64,000 nt of DNA, from assembly GCA_963768975.1 (NCBI GenBank), contig CAVYKB010000012.1, positions 62,001 to 126,000 of the forward strand. Reading direction: 5' to 3'. The notes beneath the pieces were generated by a model, which saw only the letters and a program-made list of their open reading frames with translations, did not search any database and was not told the DNA's origin. Below, one piece after another: positions 57,677-64,000 of the stretch (within the stretch, counting starts at the first letter, position 1; the number at the start of each line of letters is the position of its first letter). Origin of the DNA: CADCTB01 sp963768975 (GTDB lineage Bacteria > Actinomycetota > Acidimicrobiia > Acidimicrobiales > AC-14). The position numbers and the translations under genes were made by a program.

Positions 57677-58818
57677 TACTCGGAAACGGCGATCGGGCGG
57701 TCGGGCTCGTCGCCGGAATCAGCCGCGGTGACCTCGGAGATCGGGATCTCCTCGGTGCCGATGGTGGGCTCCTTCTTCCAGCGGCCGGCGTTGTGGTCCC
57801 ACAGGTCCCGGACGATGACCTGGATGACGCCGGCGGCCGGGATGGCCAGCAGGGCGCCGAGGAAGCCCAGCAGCTCGACGCCGATCAGCACACTGACCAG
57901 CACGAACAGCTGGTTGATCTGCACCGTCTTGGACATGATCACGACCTGCAGGACGTGGTTCTCGAACTGTTGGTAGACCACGTAGAAGATCAGCATCCCG
58001 ATGCCGGCGCCGGTGGAGTGCAGGAAGGCGACGCCGATGGTGGGGATGGCGCCCAGCGTGGCCCCGACGAGGGGGATGAGGTCGGCGAAGGCGGTCCACA
58101 GCGCCAGCACGGGCGCGAACGGCACGCCGAACACGACGAGGGCGATGAACGTCAGCGTGCCGGCGACCACGCTGATGAGCAGATTGCCCATGACGTAGCC
58201 GGTGAGGGCGCGGGCGCAGTCGCGCGCTACCGCCGTGACCCGTTCACGCCGCTGCGGCTCCAAGACGGTGACCGCGTTTTTGAGCATGTCGGGGCCGTAC
58301 AGGACCATCATCAGCGACAAGACGAGGATCGTCAGGCCCGATGCCACTCCGCCGAGCACCCGGCCAGCGACTTTGAGGGCCCCGCCGCCGGCGCTGGCCA
58401 GGCTGGCCTCGATGTCGGCCTGGGCGTCGCGCAGGCGTTCGTCGAGGTTGTAGCGCTTGACCAGGTCGCCGGCCGGGCCCCGGCCTTCCCGGGCCTCGCT
58501 GACGTAGCTGGGGAAGTTGTCGGCGAATTTGCTGGCCTCGTCGACCAGCGGGCGGATGAATGAGTAGAGGAGGCCGGCGACTATGGCGATGCCGAGGATG
58601 AACACGACCGCAGTGGCCAGGCCGCGGCTGATGTGGAATCGCCGCTTGACAATGTCGACGACGGGCGTGATCACGACAGCGAAGAAGGCGGCCACGATGA
58701 GCAGCGTCTCGATGTGGGCCAGGAGGACGATGGCCCGCAACGTGAGATACGTGGCCACGACCAGGCCGATGCCGACGAGCATCGCGCGCACGGGCACCGG
58801 CTGCCGTGTGTCCGTCAC
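57676..58818 (-). CDS. AI-2E (YdiK/PerM)-family membrane transporter
   Basis: 380 aa from GTG. About seven to eight membrane segments: a pair near 12-60, one near 65-85, then after an extracytoplasmic region (90-150) helices near 155-185, 205-235, 240-275 and 305-345. The block GYVMGNLLISVVAGTLTFIAL and FADLIPLVGATLGAIP are characteristic. Members export autoinducer-2-like or other small molecules, or exchange sodium; the substrate is unknown. As the first gene before the arginine catabolic pair, it could move a related metabolite. Confidence 0.85.
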   Translation of the reverse strand: MTDTRQPVPVRAMLVGIGLVVATYLTLRAIVLLAHIETLLIVAAFFAVVITPVVDIVKRRFHISRGLATAVVFILGIAIVAGLLYSFIRPLVDEASKFADNFPSYVSEAREGRGPAGDLVKRYNLDERLRDAQADIEASLASAGGGALKVAGRVLGGVASGLTILVLSLMMVLYGPDMLKNAVTVLEPQRRERVTAVARDCARALTGYVMGNLLISVVAGTLTFIALVVFGVPFAPVLALWTAFADLIPLVGATLGAIPTIGVAFLHSTGAGIGMLIFYVVYQQFENHVLQVVIMSKTVQINQLFVLVSVLIGVELLGFLGALLAIPAAGVIQVIVRDLWDHNAGRWKKEPTIGTEEIPISEVTAADSGDEPDRPIAVSE

Positions 58819-58857
58819 GGCCCGGACTCTACCCAGCGGGTACTGTTTCGCTTCGCC

Positions 58858-59172
58858 ATGGGCCAGCTGATAACCGTCTCCCGGAAACCGTCCATCCGCT
58901 CCGATGTCGCCATCTTCGAGCTCAACCGCAGCCTCACCGGCATGGGTCACGAGCGGTACAAGTCGGCGGCCGATGCGGTGCGAGACCGGCCCGTCGACGA
59001 GCTGGCCCGCCGGCTGTTCGAGGCCGGCGGCGTGGAGGGCGTGCACATCTACTCGAACATGGTGACGGTCGACCTGGCGTCCGGGGCCTCCGCCGGCGAC
59101 ATGGAGCAGATCATCCGCGACCTTTTCACCTACTACCGCCCGGGCGTGGAGGTCGTCGAGCCCACGGCGTAG
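58858..59172 (+). CDS. NifU N-terminal (Nfu-N)-domain protein
   Basis: 104 aa. It matches the stand-alone NFU N-terminal domain: IRSDVAIFELNRSLTG, ARRLFEAGGVEGVHIYSNMVTVDLASG and a C-terminal FTYYRPGVEVVEP. In eukaryotic NFU1 this domain lacks the cysteine motif and has a structural role; here too no Cys is present, so it does not bind a cluster itself. It is divergent from the transporter gene by 39 bp and is followed by a toxin-antitoxin pair. Confidence 0.75.
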   Translation: MGQLITVSRKPSIRSDVAIFELNRSLTGMGHERYKSAADAVRDRPVDELARRLFEAGGVEGVHIYSNMVTVDLASGASAGDMEQIIRDLFTYYRPGVEVVEPTA

Positions 59173-59182
59173 TCGTACAGGG

Positions 59183-59200
59183 TTGTACATCGCTGTACAA
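59183..59200. promoter_or_regulatory. Operator of the toxin-antitoxin operon
   Basis: TTGTACA-TCGC-TGTACAA is a perfect inverted repeat seven bases before the antitoxin ATG, with a further GTACAG half-site just upstream. Phd/YefM-type antitoxins, alone or with the toxin, bind such palindromes to repress their own operon. Confidence 0.65.
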
Positions 59201-59206
59201 TTCGGC

Positions 59207-59500
59207 ATGTCCAATTCGGTGACGGTGAGCGAGGCTCGGGCGACGCTGCCGCAGGTGCTCGACCGCGTGCTGGCCGGCGAAGAGGTGACGATCACCCGAC
59301 ACGGCCGGCCGGTGGCCGTCGTGGTGAGGCCGGATGCCCTGCGGGTGCGCAGGGCCGAGCGGGCGCTGGCCGGCGCGCAGGCGGTCCGAGATGTACTCGA
59401 GCGTGGTCGGCAGACACCGCTGGCCCCAGAGGGGTCAATCGATCCTGAGTGGGCCGAGGAGTTGCTGGCGGAGGTGCGTGCTGGTCGTGCCGGCAGGTAG
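59207..59500 (+). CDS. Phd/YefM-family antitoxin
   Basis: 97 aa. The N-terminal half is the Phd/YefM fold: MSNSVTVSEARATLPQVLDR, then GEEVTITRHGRPVAVVVRPD. The C-terminal half is charged and probably unfolded until it binds the toxin. It starts just after the palindromic operator and ends four bases before the toxin GTG. Loss of the antitoxin by proteolysis would free the PIN toxin. The type II pair is self-contained. Confidence 0.85.
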   Translation: MSNSVTVSEARATLPQVLDRVLAGEEVTITRHGRPVAVVVRPDALRVRRAERALAGAQAVRDVLERGRQTPLAPEGSIDPEWAEELLAEVRAGRAGR

Positions 59501-59503
59501 TCA

Positions 59504-59905
59504 GTGGACGCCTACGACGCTGACGTTCTGATCTACGCAGCCGTGCCCGGCCATGCGCTGGGCCGGAGCGTGCGGGCGCTTCTCTCCTCGGGCGACCCGG
59601 CTGGGATCGGCTCGGTGGTGCTCGTCCCCGAGCTGCTCTCGAAGCCGATGCGCGATGAGGAGTACGAGAAGCTGGCTGAACTCGGCTCTCTCCTCGCTCG
59701 GCTGGAGCTTCGGTCGGTCGATTCGGCGACGGCGGAGCTGGCGGCCTCCTTGGGAGCTTCGTACCGGTTGCGAGCTGCCGATGCGATTCACCTGGCAACG
59801 GCTGTTGTTGCCGGCGCCGATCGCTTCATCACCAACAACAAGGGAGACTTCGCCCGGTCGATCGTGGAGGTCGACGTCACTTATCCGGAGGATCTGTCGG
59901 AGTAG
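59504..59905 (+). CDS. PIN-domain toxin (VapC-like ribonuclease)
   Basis: 133 aa from GTG. Acidic catalytic residues of the PIN fold: Asp5 and Asp7 in DAYDADVLIY, a Glu in VLVPELLSKP, Asp in RAADAIHLATAVVAGADRF and Asp later. The final TNNKGDFAR is typical. It would cleave a specific RNA such as tRNA. Paired here with a Phd-type antitoxin rather than VapB. Its stop is three bases before the LexA box of the imuA' promoter, so the two loci are tightly juxtaposed. Confidence 0.85.
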   Translation: MDAYDADVLIYAAVPGHALGRSVRALLSSGDPAGIGSVVLVPELLSKPMRDEEYEKLAELGSLLARLELRSVDSATAELAASLGASYRLRAADAIHLATAVVAGADRFITNNKGDFARSIVEVDVTYPEDLSE

Positions 59906-59907
59906 GG

Positions 59908-59935
59908 CGAACACATGTTCGTCTAGACTGGGGCG
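59908..59935 (+). promoter_or_regulatory. SOS-type promoter of imuA'-imuB (LexA box plus -10)
   Basis: CGAACACATGTTCG (59908-59921) is a LexA box of the actinobacterial type. Two bases later TAGACT (59924-59929) forms the -10, and six bases after that comes the GTG of imuA', predicting a leaderless transcript. Repressor bound here would cover the -35 region. The same layout occurs before the radical SAM gene. Confidence 0.85.
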
Positions 59936-60634
59936 GTGGCAGTCGCAGCAGCCGAGCTCGTCCAACCGGTCACCCTGGCCGGCGAGCGGTTGCTGCCGGT
60001 GCTCGGGCCCCTTGAGCCGCTGTTCCCGGCCCGGGGCCTGCGGCGGGGTTCGGTGGTCTCGGTGGCGGGGTCGACGTCGCTGGCCCTGGCGGTGCTCGCC
60101 GCAGCCTCGGTCGAGGGGTCGTGGTGCGCGGCAGTGAACCTGCCAGCGCTGGGGTTGGCGGCGGCGGCGGAGCTGGGGGTGGTGCTGGAGCGGTTCCCGC
60201 AGGTGCCGGCGCCGGCGCGGGCCGCCGGCGCCGGCGGCTGGGCCTGGGTGGTGGGCGCGCTGGTCGATGCGTGCGACGTGGTGTTGGCCCGGCCGCCGGC
60301 GCACGTGAATGCGGCCGACGCCCGCCGGCTCACCGCCCGGGCCCGGGAGCGGGGGGCGGTGCTGGTGGTGGCGGGGGCGTGGCCGGAGGGCGCCGAGGTG
60401 CAGTTGGCGGTGGCATCGTCGGCGTGGGAGGGGCTGGGCGAGGGATTCGGGCGGCTCCGGGGCCGGCGGGTGGAGGTAGTGGCCGGCGGCCGGGGGGCGG
60501 CGGCGCGGGAACGGCGGGTGTCGCTGTGGCTGCCCCACCCCGACGGTGGCATTCGCAGCGAGATTGCTCCGTGTGCAAACGGCGTGGAGGTGGTCGATGA
60601 GCGGCGTGCGCACGCTCGTCGTGTGGTGTCCTGA
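59936..60634 (+). CDS. imuA': ImuA' (RecA-fold partner of the SOS mutasome)
   Basis: 232 aa from GTG. It resembles a degenerate RecA-like domain: LLPVLGPLEPLFPARGLRRGSVVSVAG as the start (SVVSVAGSTS in the Walker A place, without the usual GKT), then WVVGALVDACDVVLARPP and VLVVAGAWP. In actinobacteria ImuA' recruits ImuB and DnaE2 to replication blocks for mutagenic bypass. It precedes imuB, overlapping it by 38 bases, and is driven by an SOS promoter. Direct motif evidence is thin, so much of the call rests on context. Confidence 0.8.
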   Translation: MAVAAAELVQPVTLAGERLLPVLGPLEPLFPARGLRRGSVVSVAGSTSLALAVLAAASVEGSWCAAVNLPALGLAAAAELGVVLERFPQVPAPARAAGAGGWAWVVGALVDACDVVLARPPAHVNAADARRLTARARERGAVLVVAGAWPEGAEVQLAVASSAWEGLGEGFGRLRGRRVEVVAGGRGAAARERRVSLWLPHPDGGIRSEIAPCANGVEVVDERRAHARRVVS

Positions 60635-62078
60635 CTGGCCGGTGGTGGCCGCCGGCCTGGCTTCGGTGCCGGCGGCGGTGCTGGCGTCGGGGCGGGTGGT
60701 GGCGTGCTCGGCCGCAGCCCGGGCCGAGGGCGTCGCCCGGGGCCTGCGCCGGCGCCAGGCGGAGGCTCGCTGTCCCGGGCTGGCGGTGGTCGACGATGAC
60801 CCGGCCGCCGGCGCCCGGGCGTTCGAGCCGGTGGTCGTCGCCGTCGAGCGGTTCACGCCCGAGGTGGAGATCGTGCGGCCCGGCGTGTGCGCGGTGGCCA
60901 CCCGGGGCCCGTCGCGCTACTTCGGGGGAGACGAGGCGCTGGTCGGGCTGGTGGCGGCCGCAGTCAACGGTGCCTTGCCGGCCGGGGCGCCGGCGTGCCG
61001 GGTGGGGATCGCCGACGGGCCCTTCGCCGCCGAGCGGGCGGCTCGGGCCGGGGCGGTGGTGCCGGCGGGAGCCAGCGCGGCGTTCCTCTCGGGGTTTGCG
61101 GTGGCGACGCTGGGCGACGTCGAACTGGCCGACCTGCTCGTCCGCCTGGGCATCCGCACCCTGGGCCAGCTGGCCGAGCTGCCGGCGCCGGCGGTGCTCG
61201 CCCGCTTCGGGCCTGCCGGCGCGGTGGCCCACCGGCTGGCCCGCGGGCTCGACGAGCGGCCGTTGTCAGCCAGAGTCCCGCCGCTGGACCTCACCGTGGT
61301 GGCCGAGCTCGACCCGCCGGCCGACCGGTTGGAGACCGCCGCGTTCGTGGCCAAGGGCCTGGCCGACCGCCTGCACGAGGGACTGGCCGAGCAGGGCCTG
61401 GCCGCCACCCGGGTGCTGGTGGAGGCTGAGTGGGAGCACGGGGAGCGGATGGGCCGGCGCTGGCGGCTCGACGGCAACGGCGCCGGCGCCCTTGTCGATC
61501 GGGTGCGGTGGCAGCTCGACGGGTGGATGACGGGGGCCGCCGCCGCCGCCGACCGGCCGTCGGGTGGCCTGGCGCTCCTGCGGCTGGTGCCAGAGGAGGT
61601 CCGTCCTGACGATGGTCGTCAGCTGGGGTTCTGGGGCGGCGACCGGGCGGCGGCCGAGCGGGTGGCCCGGGCGCTGGCCCGGGTCCAGGGCATGCTGGGC
61701 CCGGAGTCGGTGGTCATCGCTGTCCCCACCGGCGGCCGCAGCCCGGGCGAGCAGGTGCGGCTCGTCCCCTGGGGCGAGCGTCCGCCGGCGGGTGAGGGGG
61801 TTGACCAGCCGTGGCCGGGCCGGATTCCCCCGCCGTTGCCGGCGACGGTCCATCCCGTCCCCGTGCCGGCGGAAGTGGCCGGCGGCCGGGTGTCGGTGGC
61901 GGGAGGCACGTGGTCGGCGGTGACGTCGTGGGCCGGGCCGTGGCCGGTCGACGAGCGCTGGTGGGACGGTGCCGCCCACCGCCGGCGGGCCCGCTGGCAG
62001 GTCATCACGGCCACTGGAACTGCCCATTTGCTGTCCCAGCAGGGCGACCGTTGGGAGGTCGAGGCCACCTATGACTGA
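60597..62078 (+). CDS. imuB: ImuB, inactive Y-family DNA polymerase of the SOS mutasome
   Basis: 493 aa. The polymerase fold is recognisable (RTLVVWCPDWPVVAAGL at the start, GLRRRQAEARCPGLAVV, VRLGIRTLGQLAELPAPAVLARFG), but the catalytic acidic residues are replaced: the DxD position reads WCPDWP and the SxDE position reads RGPSRYFGGDE. This is normal for ImuB, which bridges DnaE2, ImuA' and the beta clamp. The C-terminal 200 residues carry the ImuB-specific domain. DnaE2 is not in this window, though it is often adjacent. Confidence 0.9.
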   Translation: MSGVRTLVVWCPDWPVVAAGLASVPAAVLASGRVVACSAAARAEGVARGLRRRQAEARCPGLAVVDDDPAAGARAFEPVVVAVERFTPEVEIVRPGVCAVATRGPSRYFGGDEALVGLVAAAVNGALPAGAPACRVGIADGPFAAERAARAGAVVPAGASAAFLSGFAVATLGDVELADLLVRLGIRTLGQLAELPAPAVLARFGPAGAVAHRLARGLDERPLSARVPPLDLTVVAELDPPADRLETAAFVAKGLADRLHEGLAEQGLAATRVLVEAEWEHGERMGRRWRLDGNGAGALVDRVRWQLDGWMTGAAAAADRPSGGLALLRLVPEEVRPDDGRQLGFWGGDRAAAERVARALARVQGMLGPESVVIAVPTGGRSPGEQVRLVPWGERPPAGEGVDQPWPGRIPPPLPATVHPVPVPAEVAGGRVSVAGGTWSAVTSWAGPWPVDERWWDGAAHRRRARWQVITATGTAHLLSQQGDRWEVEATYD

Positions 62079-62168
62079 GCGCTGTGTGTCCTTTGCATCT
62101 ATTGAAGTGAACGTCACACCCCGGTAAACCGGCTGGAAGATTTTCAGCAGCAGTGGGGGGGTCACAGT

Positions 62169-63767
62169 ATGAACACGACGATGCGACGCTTATCCGCGGC
62201 CTGCGTCCTGGCGATGGTGGCGGGGGCGTGCGGCTCGACGGCCGGCGACGGCCCGGCGAAGGCGGTACCGGCCGTGCAGGTCAACCGGACCGGAGAGGTC
62301 CTGCCGCTCAGCCGGGATGAAGAGGGGCCGGCGCTCCTGGTCGACAGGGACGATCCCGACACCGTCTACCTGGCCTACTCGGAGATGACCTCCGGGGCCT
62401 GCAAGTTCTCCGTATCCACCGACCGGGGGGCGACCTGGCGGACGGAGAACGCGCCGGTTCTCGAACCCTTCACCAAGAACTGCGCCATGGGATATGCCAC
62501 GTCGCAGAACCTCAGGACCGAGTTGATCCAGGCGCCGGACGGGACGATCTACAACGTCTTCCAGGCCAACGCGCCCGACCGCAACGGGTCGCGCAGCGTA
62601 CTGCTCGGGCGCTCGAGCGACGGGGGTCGCTCCTGGGACACCGTCGCCATCGACCCTGGTGCCCGGGCACCGGAGCCCGGCATCGAGATGGAGGTCAACT
62701 TCGAGGGCCACATCGCCATCGACCCCGCCAATCCCCGCCGCATGTATGCCATGTGGCGCCGGTCCTTCAACCGGTTCACGCCGGCCCGGACCACCCGGCC
62801 GTACATGGCCATCTCCGACGACGCCGGCGCGTCGTGGTCGGCACCGCAGCTCATGTTCGAGCGCAACAACGGCTTCGACGGGCCCCGCCCCGTGGTGGTG
62901 GGCGACCGGCTGTGGGCTTTCTGGCGTGAGTCGGCCCCGCCGACGCCGACCGCCGGCGCCGCGCCCCTGCCGTCGCCGCCGGTGACGAAGCTGTTCGCCA
63001 GCGTGTCGACCGACGAGGGCAAGACCTGGGTCGACCACGAGATCACCAACGCCAACGACGCCAGCGAGCCCATCGTGCAGTACGACCGGACGCGCGGGAT
63101 GTTCCACGTGGTCTGGCACGACAACCGGGCCAACGAGCTGGACGCCTACTACTCGTCGTCCCGGGACGGCGAGACGTGGGCGCCGCCGAAGCGCCTGAAC
63201 GACGACCCCGAGGGCACCAAGTACGGCCAGCACTACCCGCAGATCTCGATGAGCCCGAACGGCCGGCTCGACGTCGCCTGGTACGACTGGCGTGAGGACC
63301 CATTCCCCCCGTCGACGGTGGGGAACGGCCAGACGCTGAGCCTGTTCTCCAACCGGGGGAAGTTCGTGCAGGTCTACCTGACCAGCTCCCGTGACGGCGG
63401 CGCAACGTGGACGCCCAACGTGCGGGTCAGCGACGTGCCCATCGACCGCACGATCGGCTCGTGGGTCAACAACATCGACGTGATGGCGCCCGTGGCCGTG
63501 GCCTCGTTCGACGACGGTGCCATCGTGGCTTGGTCGGACACCCGCAACGGCAACGCCATCAGCCAGACCCAAGACATCTTCACCGGCACCGTGACCTTCG
63601 GCGACGCCGACGTCCGCCGGGTCACCGGCTTCCAGGCCGGCTTCGTCGGCGTCCTCGTGGGCCTCGGCCTGGCCATGTGCCTGGCACTGATCCTGTCCCG
63701 CCGCCAGCACCCGCCGGCGCCGGCGCCACCCAAGCCGGTGAGCAAGGAGCCGGCGCCGGTCAAGTAG
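62169..63767 (+). CDS. Lipoprotein with BNR/Asp-box (sialidase-like) repeats and a C-terminal helix
   Basis: 532 aa. Signal with lipobox AGAC, then a beta-propeller with Asp-boxes: STDRGATWR, SSDGGRSWD, SDDAGASWS, STDEGKTWVD, SRDGETWAP and SRDGGATWTP. A hydrophobic helix (about 490-512) near the end would also anchor it, followed by a Pro-rich tail. Sialidase folds contain the same repeats, but the Arg triad of a true sialidase is not evident, so binding or unknown hydrolysis is as likely. A poly-G stretch before the ATG may be the ribosome binding site. Confidence 0.8.
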   Translation: MNTTMRRLSAACVLAMVAGACGSTAGDGPAKAVPAVQVNRTGEVLPLSRDEEGPALLVDRDDPDTVYLAYSEMTSGACKFSVSTDRGATWRTENAPVLEPFTKNCAMGYATSQNLRTELIQAPDGTIYNVFQANAPDRNGSRSVLLGRSSDGGRSWDTVAIDPGARAPEPGIEMEVNFEGHIAIDPANPRRMYAMWRRSFNRFTPARTTRPYMAISDDAGASWSAPQLMFERNNGFDGPRPVVVGDRLWAFWRESAPPTPTAGAAPLPSPPVTKLFASVSTDEGKTWVDHEITNANDASEPIVQYDRTRGMFHVVWHDNRANELDAYYSSSRDGETWAPPKRLNDDPEGTKYGQHYPQISMSPNGRLDVAWYDWREDPFPPSTVGNGQTLSLFSNRGKFVQVYLTSSRDGGATWTPNVRVSDVPIDRTIGSWVNNIDVMAPVAVASFDDGAIVAWSDTRNGNAISQTQDIFTGTVTFGDADVRRVTGFQAGFVGVLVGLGLAMCLALILSRRQHPPAPAPPKPVSKEPAPVK

Positions 63768-64000
63768 CCGGCGTCGGCGTGGCGGGGCCGGCGAAGTGGC
63801 GAAGCCGGCGGGGGGCCGGCGCCCGCGAACCCGGCCGCCGAAGGCGGTGGGCCGGCGCAGCCGGCGCCCCGGAAACTTGGCACACCTCTGGGTAGGGTAG
63901 GCGTGCAGAAGCGTGCCAACTTCACGGACACATGCTTCCGAACCGCTGGTCAGCGAGAAAGGTATGCGGCATTCACCTGGGGGCCGATGCGACCTCCGCT
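63768..64000. other. Non-coding end of the window with GCCGGC-rich tract
   Basis: The first 100 bases repeat GCCGGCG-like units in both orientations and can form several hairpins. Beyond that, TTGGCAC...GTGCCAA forms an imperfect inverted repeat that could be an operator or promoter for a gene outside the window. No convincing coding frame is present. Confidence 0.4.

Noticed and set aside
62169..63767. True sialidase
   Set aside because: Asp-boxes are structural and common to many propellers; the arginine triad and catalytic Tyr/Glu were not found.

Overview
The window is about 70% G+C, densely coded, and reads as Actinomycetota. The lineage markers are a WhiB7-type regulator with an AT-hook, an Rv2578c-family radical SAM protein, the imuA'-imuB mutasome cassette behind an actinobacterial SOS box, an HU protein with a mycobacterial-style Lys/Ala tail, CofC (cofactor F420) and many lipobox lipoproteins. 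A deep lineage such as Acidimicrobiia is plausible but is only an inference. No rRNA, tRNA, CRISPR array, phage or insertion sequence was recognised.

Layout. Positions 1-8.5 kb hold envelope and surface genes: two PAP2 phosphatases, a ProX-like binding lipoprotein, a PAP2-kinase fusion, M15 and YkuD peptidoglycan enzymes, an LpqC-like esterase and a VOC protein. Positions 8.7-12.2 kb hold a stand-alone propeptide-like lipoprotein and a large secreted S8 protease with DUF11 and RTX-like repeats. Positions 12.6-18 kb hold two SpoIIE phosphatases and two RsbW-like kinases, a partner-switching stress cluster that also includes chaB. Positions 18-21.6 kb hold DUF2207, YceH and a luciferase-like oxidoreductase. 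Positions 21.6-27.3 kb hold a two-component system divergent from a MacAB-like export operon whose MacA gene is frameshifted. Positions 27.3-28.7 kb hold whiB7 behind an apparent attenuator leader.

Positions 28.7-39 kb are mixed: a Ser/Thr kinase, DUF2461, a truncated GPP34, an SOS-type radical SAM gene, a dienelactone hydrolase, phospholipase D, a cupredoxin divergent from a multicopper oxidase, an AIG2/HEPN-like protein, an acyltransferase pseudogene, hemerythrin and DUF2795. Positions 39-45.2 kb carry the most striking locus, a nurA-herA-mre11(sbcD)-rad50(sbcC) operon with the archaeal DNA end-resection gene set. Positions 45.2-53.7 kb hold a HAD phosphatase, HU, an F420-linked operon (phosphoesterase, ABM, CofC, PIG-L), divergent gpsA, and a MoxR-DUF58-VWA operon. 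Positions 53.7-58.8 kb hold an RpiB-like isomerase, rnhB, an SCO4848-like protein and an operon coupling an arginine-dihydrolase-like enzyme with a TIGR00300 ornithine cyclodeaminase, which is a split version of cyanobacterial AgrE. Positions 58.8-64 kb hold a NifU-N protein, a Phd/PIN toxin-antitoxin pair, imuA'-imuB and an Asp-box lipoprotein.

Connections. The DNA-damage theme recurs: the resection operon, RNase HII, imuA'B and the radical SAM gene. The last two have SOS promoters with identical architecture (14-bp LexA box, 2 nt, TAGNCT, 6 nt, leaderless GTG). Gene packing is extreme: many ATGA overlaps and three TTGA overlaps that imply TTG starts. Two non-coding repeat families occur, a 53-bp palindromic element (two copies) and a roughly 92-bp element at the 3' ends of two PAP2 genes. 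Three genes contain frameshifts and one looks internally deleted; assembly error cannot be excluded for the single-base cases.
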